DNA of 64,000 nucleotides from Candidatus Buchananbacteria bacterium CG10_big_fil_rev_8_21_14_0_10_33_19 (lineage in GTDB: Bacteria; Patescibacteria; ABY1; 2-01-FULL-39-33): the NCBI GenBank assembly GCA_002773855.1, contig PEZY01000012.1, positions 345,671-409,670 on the forward strand. The letters run 5' to 3'. How positions within the stretch are numbered: position 1 is the first letter of the stretch; the number at the start of each line of letters is the position of its first letter. Below, one piece after another: positions 58,757 to 64,000 of this stretch. The notes below the pieces were generated by a model, which worked only from the letters and a program-made list of their open reading frames with translations, was not told the origin of the DNA and searched no databases. A program made the position numbers and the translations under genes.

Positions 58757-61408
58757 CTATTTTCTCTCACGAATAACAGCTTGAGCCGCGGCTAATTTGG
58801 CAATTGGCACCCTAAATGGCGAACAGGACACGTAATCAAAACCTTCTCGATGACAAAACTCCACACTACTTGGCTCACCACCGTGTTCACCACAAATCCC
58901 AACCTTTAAATTACTGCGAACACTTCTTCCTTTGGCGACCGCAATTTTCATCAATTCCCCCACTCCCTCTTGATCCAACACCTCAAACGGATCAGACTCA
59001 TAAATACCTTTGGCAACATATTCTTTCAAAAATTTACCAGCATCATCTCGACTAAAGCCGCAACCCATCTGAGTTAAATCATTTGTACCAAAAGAGAAAA
59101 ACTCCGCTTCCTCGGCAATCTTGTCGGCAGTGACCGCCGCTCTTGGAACTTCAATCATCGTGCCAATTTTATAATCCATTTGTATGCCAGCATTTTTTAT
59201 AATCGTGTCTGCAATTACTACGGCTCTCTGTTTCAAAATAGAAAATTCTCGACTACTACCAATAAGTGGAATCATAATTTCGGGCACGATTGGATTGCAA
59301 CGACCACAAGTCGGACACTCACTAGAAACTTCAACTGCCGCTTCCATAATTGCTTGGACTTGCATATCATAAATTTCCGGATAAGTAATGGCCAGACGAC
59401 AACCGCGATGACCCAACATCGGATTAAATTCGTGTAAATCAGAAATTTTGGCTTTTAATGTTCCTGCATCCACTTCCATTTCTCTAGCTAGTTCATAAAT
59501 ATCTTTTTCACTAGTCGGCAAAAATTCATGTAACGGTGGATCTAAAAGTCTAATAGTCACAGCATAACCTTCCATAGCATGAAATAAACCAATAAAATCT
59601 TTCTTTTGGTATGGTAATAGTTTGGCCAAAGCTTTTTTACGACCTTCCAGATCAGCTGACAAAATCATTTCCCGAACCGCTTTAATTCTATCACCTTCAA
59701 AAAACATATGTTCAGTTCGGCATAGACCAACGCCTTCAGCTCCAAACCTTCTGGCCACCTTAGCATCATGAGGTGTATCCGCATTAGTTCTAATCTTCAA
59801 TCTTTTGATTTCGCTGGACCAATTCATAATTGTTCCAAAATCACCACTTAATTCCGGATCTTGAGTATTTAATTTCCCCAAATAGACTGTGCCATCTCCC
59901 CCATCTAAAGTGATAAAATCACCTTCTTTAACTACTTCACCAGTAGTCTTCAAAGTAAACTTGCGACCTTTTTCATCAATAGAAATATCAGCACAACCAG
60001 CTACACAACAAGTACCCATGCCTCTAGCCACCACGGCGGCATGTGAAGTCATACCACCTCGAGCGGTCAAAATACCTTTAGCACTAAGCATACCATCAAT
60101 ATCTTCTGGTGATGTTTCTATCCGCACCAAAATCACATCTAGTCCAGCCTGAGTCTTAGCAAAGGCATCAGCAGCTGTAAAAGTAACTTGACCAACTGCG
60201 GCCCCCGGAGAAGCTGGCAAACCAGTCGCTACCACTTCTGCCTCACCCTTTGATATTGGATCTAATTGTTTGTGTAATAATTGATCTAATTGATTGGGAT
60301 CGACTTTCATCAACGCCTCTTCTCGATTCAAAACTCCCTCTTTGACCAATTCCACAGCAATTCGCACCGCCGCTGCCGCTGTTCTTTTGCCATTTCTAGC
60401 TTGTAATATATATAATTTACCCTCTTGAATAGTAAATTCCATGTCCTGCATATCACGGTAGTGTTTTTCTACTCGATCACAAACAGTCACCAGTTCATCA
60501 TAAATAACTTTATTTTGAGTTTCAAGATCTGATACCGGTTTAGGCGTTCTAATGCCAGCTACCACATCTTCACCTTGGGCGTTCATTAAATACTCACCAT
60601 AAAATTTATTTTCACCAGTACTAGGATTACGAGTAAAGCAAACACCAGTGCCAGAATTATCATTCAAATTTCCAAAAACCATCGCCTGAATATTTACAGC
60701 GGTACCAATTAAATGCTTAAGATTGTTTAATTCTCTGTATCTTTTAGCTCGATAATTATGCCAAGAATTAAACACCGCATCAATAGCCAACTGTAATTGC
60801 TCTCTCGGATCTTGGGGGAAATCCACACCCTTTAATTCGACAATCTTAGCACGATATCTTTTGACAATTTCCTCTAAATGGCCGGCTGTTAAATCGGTAT
60901 CGTATTCTGCGCCCACTGTATCCTTAACATTTTCTAAAATCTCTTCAAACTCACTACCGTCAACTTCCATTACTACATCACCAAACATCTGAATAAACCG
61001 ACGATAAGAATCCCAAGCAAATCTAGGATTATTAGATTTTTCGGCCAAAGCTTCAACTGACTTATCATTTAAACCTAAATTTAAAATTGTATCCATCATA
61101 CCTGGCATAGAAGCAGCCGCACCAGACCGAACAGAAACTAAGAGTGGATCATGAGTATCACCCAATTTCTTGCCCATTTTTTCTTCTAATTCATTAAGTT
61201 TTTTTTCTATCTGATCACGCACCGCTTGTGGATAATTTTTGTCATTTTTATGATAAGTCTCACATACTTCAGTAGTCACTGTAAACCCAGGCGGCACCTT
61301 AATACCAAGACTACTCATTTCAGCTAGATTTGCACCCTTACCACCTAAAACTTCTTTTAAATCCTTATTTCCCTCTTCAAAGGAATAAACATATTTTTTT
61401 TCAGACAT
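58757..61408 (-). CDS. ppdK: Pyruvate, phosphate dikinase
   Basis: The protein has 883 residues, full length. The N-terminal nucleotide-binding domain has GGKGANLAEMSSLGIKVPPGFTVTTEV; the phosphohistidine motif is GGMTSHAAVVARGMGTCCVAG; the C-terminal PEP/pyruvate barrel has GVGLCRTEHMFF, PMLGHRGCRLAITYPEIY and FSFGTNDLTQMGCGFSRDD. It interconverts pyruvate, ATP and phosphate with PEP, AMP and pyrophosphate. In fermenters it often runs toward ATP formation and feeds the PduL-AckA route. Confidence 0.97.
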   Translation of the reverse strand: MSEKKYVYSFEEGNKDLKEVLGGKGANLAEMSSLGIKVPPGFTVTTEVCETYHKNDKNYPQAVRDQIEKKLNELEEKMGKKLGDTHDPLLVSVRSGAAASMPGMMDTILNLGLNDKSVEALAEKSNNPRFAWDSYRRFIQMFGDVVMEVDGSEFEEILENVKDTVGAEYDTDLTAGHLEEIVKRYRAKIVELKGVDFPQDPREQLQLAIDAVFNSWHNYRAKRYRELNNLKHLIGTAVNIQAMVFGNLNDNSGTGVCFTRNPSTGENKFYGEYLMNAQGEDVVAGIRTPKPVSDLETQNKVIYDELVTVCDRVEKHYRDMQDMEFTIQEGKLYILQARNGKRTAAAAVRIAVELVKEGVLNREEALMKVDPNQLDQLLHKQLDPISKGEAEVVATGLPASPGAAVGQVTFTAADAFAKTQAGLDVILVRIETSPEDIDGMLSAKGILTARGGMTSHAAVVARGMGTCCVAGCADISIDEKGRKFTLKTTGEVVKEGDFITLDGGDGTVYLGKLNTQDPELSGDFGTIMNWSSEIKRLKIRTNADTPHDAKVARRFGAEGVGLCRTEHMFFEGDRIKAVREMILSADLEGRKKALAKLLPYQKKDFIGLFHAMEGYAVTIRLLDPPLHEFLPTSEKDIYELAREMEVDAGTLKAKISDLHEFNPMLGHRGCRLAITYPEIYDMQVQAIMEAAVEVSSECPTCGRCNPIVPEIMIPLIGSSREFSILKQRAVVIADTIIKNAGIQMDYKIGTMIEVPRAAVTADKIAEEAEFFSFGTNDLTQMGCGFSRDDAGKFLKEYVAKGIYESDPFEVLDQEGVGELMKIAVAKGRSVRSNLKVGICGEHGGEPSSVEFCHREGFDYVSCSPFRVPIAKLAAAQAVIRERK

Positions 61409-61450
61409 AATAGATGTTGTTAATTAAATTATTTAAAATAGTTGTTTAAA

Positions 61451-61480
61451 ACAAAAAGATAGGCCACTTTGGTCCTATCA
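61451..61480 (-). terminator. Terminator of the PfkB kinase gene
   Basis: GATAGG/CCTATC around a 9-nt loop with an inner GGCC pairing, followed by a T-run on the minus strand. Confidence 0.75.
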
Positions 61481-61506
61481 CTTTCCAATCTAGCTAGTCA
61501 AAACTA

Positions 61507-62463
61507 TCAGCCAATTTGCCGCTTGGAAAGCAATCCATTCTGAGCTCCAATTTTTTTAATGACTGAAGCTGAATTATTTACCCCCCACTTTAGGGCTGTC
61601 TTAATAGTCTTATCATACAGTAAAGCTGCTGTAAAGGCAGACGAAAAAGCATCACCAATACCTACTGTATCGGCACTTTTTACCTTGCTAGCTTTCATAA
61701 AATAATATTTTTTTCCATCATAGGCGTAAGCCCCAGTCGCTCCATCAGTAATCACTACCACTTCTGGTCCCAAGCCTTGGATATACTTTATCAAACCTTT
61801 GGTATTTTTTAATTTTTTAAATTCTAAAGCCTCATCTTTATTTAAAAATAATAACTTAACTTTTGGTAAATATTTTTTTAGTCTCGACGTACGCTTGAGC
61901 TGGGCACTACCAGGATTCCAAGCAATCTGACTGCCAGTTTTAACAATGGCATCGATAATCCCCTCCCAACCAATTTTAGGTAGTGAAGAAATATAAAACC
62001 AATCAGTTTTAAATTTATTTAAAGATAGATCCTTAGCGGCCAAGCCATCACTCGCCCCCCGATGCGCAAAAATTATATGTTCATTATCAGCACCCTTAAC
62101 AGTTAAAATCATGGAAAAAGCTGTGGCCTTATTTTTATCAATTTTAATTAAATCAGAATTAACACCCTGACTTTTTAAATTAGCTAAAACTTTCTGACCA
62201 TTATCATCCAAACCAACTTTTGCTATCACCCCAACTTTTAAACCTAATTTAGCTAATGACACCGAACTATTAGCTGCACCACCACCATAGGTTTGATAAA
62301 TTTTATCAGCCAATATTTTAGCGCCGTACTCAAAAGCTAGTAATTTCTGTTTGGTCAAATTACTAGTAGAGATTAATTCGCCCTCGCCAGAATAAAACAT
62401 TAAATCACTAGTGGCCCCGCCAATAGAAACAATATCAAATTTTGAGGTTTTTAATTTAGTCAT
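61507..62463 (-). CDS. PfkB/ribokinase family sugar kinase
   Basis: The start is at 62463 (318 residues), because TATAAT lies 6 nt upstream (62470-62475); the longer frame to 62499 would begin inside the promoter. The N-terminal GGAAN motif appears as YGGGAANSSVSLAKLG, the C-terminal DTVGIGDAFSSAF carries the catalytic Asp, and the usual GAGD is GIGD. Substrate is not predictable from the sequence; ribose, adenosine or fructose types are possible. Confidence 0.88.
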   Translation of the reverse strand: MTKLKTSKFDIVSIGGATSDLMFYSGEGELISTSNLTKQKLLAFEYGAKILADKIYQTYGGGAANSSVSLAKLGLKVGVIAKVGLDDNGQKVLANLKSQGVNSDLIKIDKNKATAFSMILTVKGADNEHIIFAHRGASDGLAAKDLSLNKFKTDWFYISSLPKIGWEGIIDAIVKTGSQIAWNPGSAQLKRTSRLKKYLPKVKLLFLNKDEALEFKKLKNTKGLIKYIQGLGPEVVVITDGATGAYAYDGKKYYFMKASKVKSADTVGIGDAFSSAFTAALLYDKTIKTALKWGVNNSASVIKKIGAQNGLLSKRQIG

Positions 62464-62469
62464 AATCAA

Positions 62470-62499
62470 ATTATAGCAAAAAAATATTAAATTTGACAA
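62470..62499 (-). promoter_or_regulatory. Promoter of the PfkB kinase gene (leaderless)
   Basis: TTGTCA at 62494-62499, an 18-nt spacer and TATAAT at 62470-62475 with an upstream TGC extension, minus strand. The predicted start is at or next to the ATG. Confidence 0.72.
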
Positions 62500-62590
62500 T
62501 TAACTTTTTAAAACTCAGAAAATAGAGAACTAAAAAACCACTCATAAATATTGACGACTTAAAATAAATAATCAACTATCTATTTATATA

Positions 62591-63043
62591 TTACCTAGTT
62601 ATACTAATAGTGGCACTATTTTCGGCATTCGGAGCTGAAACAGTCACCCTGCCAGTCGTAGAATTTTTAAAAATAGTATACCCAACACCTTCACCAACTG
62701 AAGCTATGATACTTGGATCAACTGGCATAGACAAGATGTAATTTGGCACTAAATCTGTACTTAATATAATTAAAGATGGACATGTTTCATCGTCTAAACA
62801 AATTTCTGTAGCTGTATTATTAATAGTTAATGGCAACGTTCCATTATTGTCCAAGGAAAATTGATAAACGGCATTTAAAATGATACTCACATCTATTCGT
62901 CTTTGAGCATTTCTAGTATCACCTAATTGTTTATTAGGGTTAATAGCAATAATAACAATACCGGCCAAAATACCAATCGCCACTACCACTAATAAGATTT
63001 CTAAAAGAGTAAAACCTTTGAGTTGTGGTGGTATTTTTATCAT
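62591..63043 (-). CDS. Type IV pilin-like protein (prepilin)
   Basis: The protein has 150 residues. A short basic leader ends LKG, followed by FTLLEILLVVVAIGILAGIVIIAINP, the class III signal with Glu5 kept. A globular domain follows with an aligned pair of Cys (CLDDETC). It would be cleaved by prepilin peptidase and assembled into a pilus or pseudopilus used for attachment or DNA uptake. No assembly genes are in the window. Confidence 0.92.
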   Translation of the reverse strand: MIKIPPQLKGFTLLEILLVVVAIGILAGIVIIAINPNKQLGDTRNAQRRIDVSIILNAVYQFSLDNNGTLPLTINNTATEICLDDETCPSLIILSTDLVPNYILSMPVDPSIIASVGEGVGYTIFKNSTTGRVTVSAPNAENSATISITR

Positions 63044-63104
63044 ACTTAAATTAATTATTTAATAATTAAATATATTATCACACTTTATAAACCAATAAAA
63101 ACAA

Positions 63105-64000
63105 TTATTTTTTTATAACCACTACTCCCTCTCTTAAAACTATGATATTACCAGCTTCTATTTTTACTAAAGTCGATGGCGAAGATTCTAATTTACCACG
63201 ATCAATATAAAAATCTACCATATTGCTAAAATATTTTTTAGCTTGACGAATAGTTAAGGCTGGATCTAAGCCTTCTGGATTAGCACTCGGTGCTACTAAT
63301 GGTCCAGTTTTCCTCAGTAAAAATCTCAACCACTTATTATCTGGCAATCGAAAAGCCAAGGAATTAGTACCGCGATGTAAATAATCTAATTTTTTATGAC
63401 AACCCAAGATAACACTCACCTGGCCTGGCCAGTATTTTTGCAATATTTTTTTAGTTTTATTATCTATTTTTACGCCAAATTTATTTAAATCAGAAATTTG
63501 GCTAATTAAAATTATAAGTGGCTTATCAGGACTTCTTTTTCTAACTTTATAAATTCTTTCCACTGTATTTTTATTCAAAGCTTTACCAACTAAGCCATAA
63601 ATAGTATCGGTTGGTACTACGCCAATACCGCCTTTTTTTAATATATCAATCTGTTGTTTAAAATACTTTTTAGACAATTCATCAACACTTAATGTTTTTT
63701 TTAAATTAAAATCTCCTACTTTAGTTCTTTTTAACCCAGACATATAAGCACCCGTGTTTAAACTGGTACCAATATCTCGGGCCAAAGATCTAATATAAAC
63801 TCCAGAACCACAAACCACCTTTATTTGAAGATCGGGAAATTTATACTTTAAAATTTTTATACTTTTAATTTCAACCGGTCTAGCTTGAAGTTCTATTGAT
63901 TCACCATTTCTAGCTAGCTTATAAGATCTTCTCCCATGGACTTTGATGGCACTATACACAGGTGGAATTTGATTTATCACACCAATAAATTTACTTATTG
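63105..64000 (-). CDS. TruB-TsaC/Sua5 fusion protein (partial, N-terminus outside window)
   Basis: An uninterrupted frame runs from the right edge to 63105. The first part is the second half of TruB, the tRNA pseudouridine-55 synthase: KFIGVINQIPPVYSAIKVHG, then GVYIRSLARDIG. About 110 visible residues in, a YrdC/Sua5 domain begins without a stop: GGIGVVPTDTIYGLVG, KVRKRSPDKPLIIL and APSANPEG, with the end at VVIKK. This domain makes threonylcarbamoyl-AMP for t6A37. The N-terminal catalytic Asp of TruB lies outside. I know the two only as separate proteins, so the fusion is notable. Confidence 0.88.
   Translation of the reverse strand, partial: ISKFIGVINQIPPVYSAIKVHGRRSYKLARNGESIELQARPVEIKSIKILKYKFPDLQIKVVCGSGVYIRSLARDIGTSLNTGAYMSGLKRTKVGDFNLKKTLSVDELSKKYFKQQIDILKKGGIGVVPTDTIYGLVGKALNKNTVERIYKVRKRSPDKPLIILISQISDLNKFGVKIDNKTKKILQKYWPGQVSVILGCHKKLDYLHRGTNSLAFRLPDNKWLRFLLRKTGPLVAPSANPEGLDPALTIRQAKKYFSNMVDFYIDRGKLESSPSTLVKIEAGNIIVLREGVVVIKK

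Overview
The window is AT-rich (roughly one third G+C by eye) and densely packed, with standard stop codons and almost all genes on the minus strand. Its content suggests a member of the Candidate Phyla Radiation (Patescibacteria, probably a Paceibacteria/Parcubacteria-type lineage). It has basic information-processing genes and peptidoglycan and septum genes (D-Ala-D-Ala carboxypeptidase, FtsE/FtsX, FtsB-like, MurJ, GlcNAc-1-P transferase). A short fermentative module is present (PPDK, PduL, AckA), and there is no amino-acid biosynthesis. Several very large surface proteins are of the kind common in such genomes (DUF4012, CAP domain, Ig-like repeats). The taxonomic call is inference; no 16S rRNA is present.

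Layout. 1-6.4 kb: an ABC-F ATPase running off the left edge behind a leader terminator, a small membrane protein, a transglutaminase-like protein, a D-Ala carboxypeptidase, then a four-gene operon (AbrB-like regulator, TspO, Cys-containing membrane protein, PIF1-like helicase) headed by three tandem 12-bp palindromic units. 6.4-19.6 kb: tRNA-Gln, ftsX-ftsE-RlpA-like, tRNA-Thr, PpiC-like foldase, FtsB-like, PH-domain protein, P-type ATPase, PhoH, UvrD/PcrA helicase, DUF378, tRNA-Lys. 19.6-22.9 kb: dnaB-ybaB and recR on the plus strand, separated by an oppositely oriented, GC-rich, strongly promoted non-coding unit of about 605 nt. 22.9-46.4 kb: surface and envelope region with Ig-like and CAP surface proteins, purF, rplU, GT4-type phosphotransferase, tgt, a GH9 cellulase-like giant, a DUF11-like protein, DUF4012, three GT4 glycosyltransferases and a polyprenyl sugar-phosphate transferase. 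46.4-47.4 kb: an RNA cluster (a candidate 210-nt structured RNA and an RNase P RNA with a greatly enlarged P19). 47.4-55.9 kb: rnhA, recJ, small ORFs, a DUF805 islet bounded by a decayed copy of the lepA 3' end, lepA, murJ, ackA. 55.9-64 kb: pduL, two paralogous GC-rich lipoproteins, ppdK, a PfkB kinase, a prepilin, and a TruB-TsaC fusion running off the right edge.

Together the genes describe a small fermenter. It can interconvert PEP and pyruvate (PPDK) and make ATP from acyl phosphate (PduL-AckA), and it invests heavily in a decorated cell surface. Regulatory signals are easy to read: many TTGACA-N17-TATAAT promoters, clear intrinsic terminators, and several genes whose ATG lies 4-6 nt after the -10 box, implying leaderless mRNAs.

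Most unusual items: the large antisense non-coding unit between ybaB and recR; a tRNA-associated structured repeat (three copies, closing stem with compensatory changes) next to long inverted repeats that reach into tRNA genes; two unrelated promoters with the same triple 12-bp palindrome architecture; a tRNA-guanine transglycosylase lacking all four zinc ligands; and the lepA-tail/DUF805 islet.
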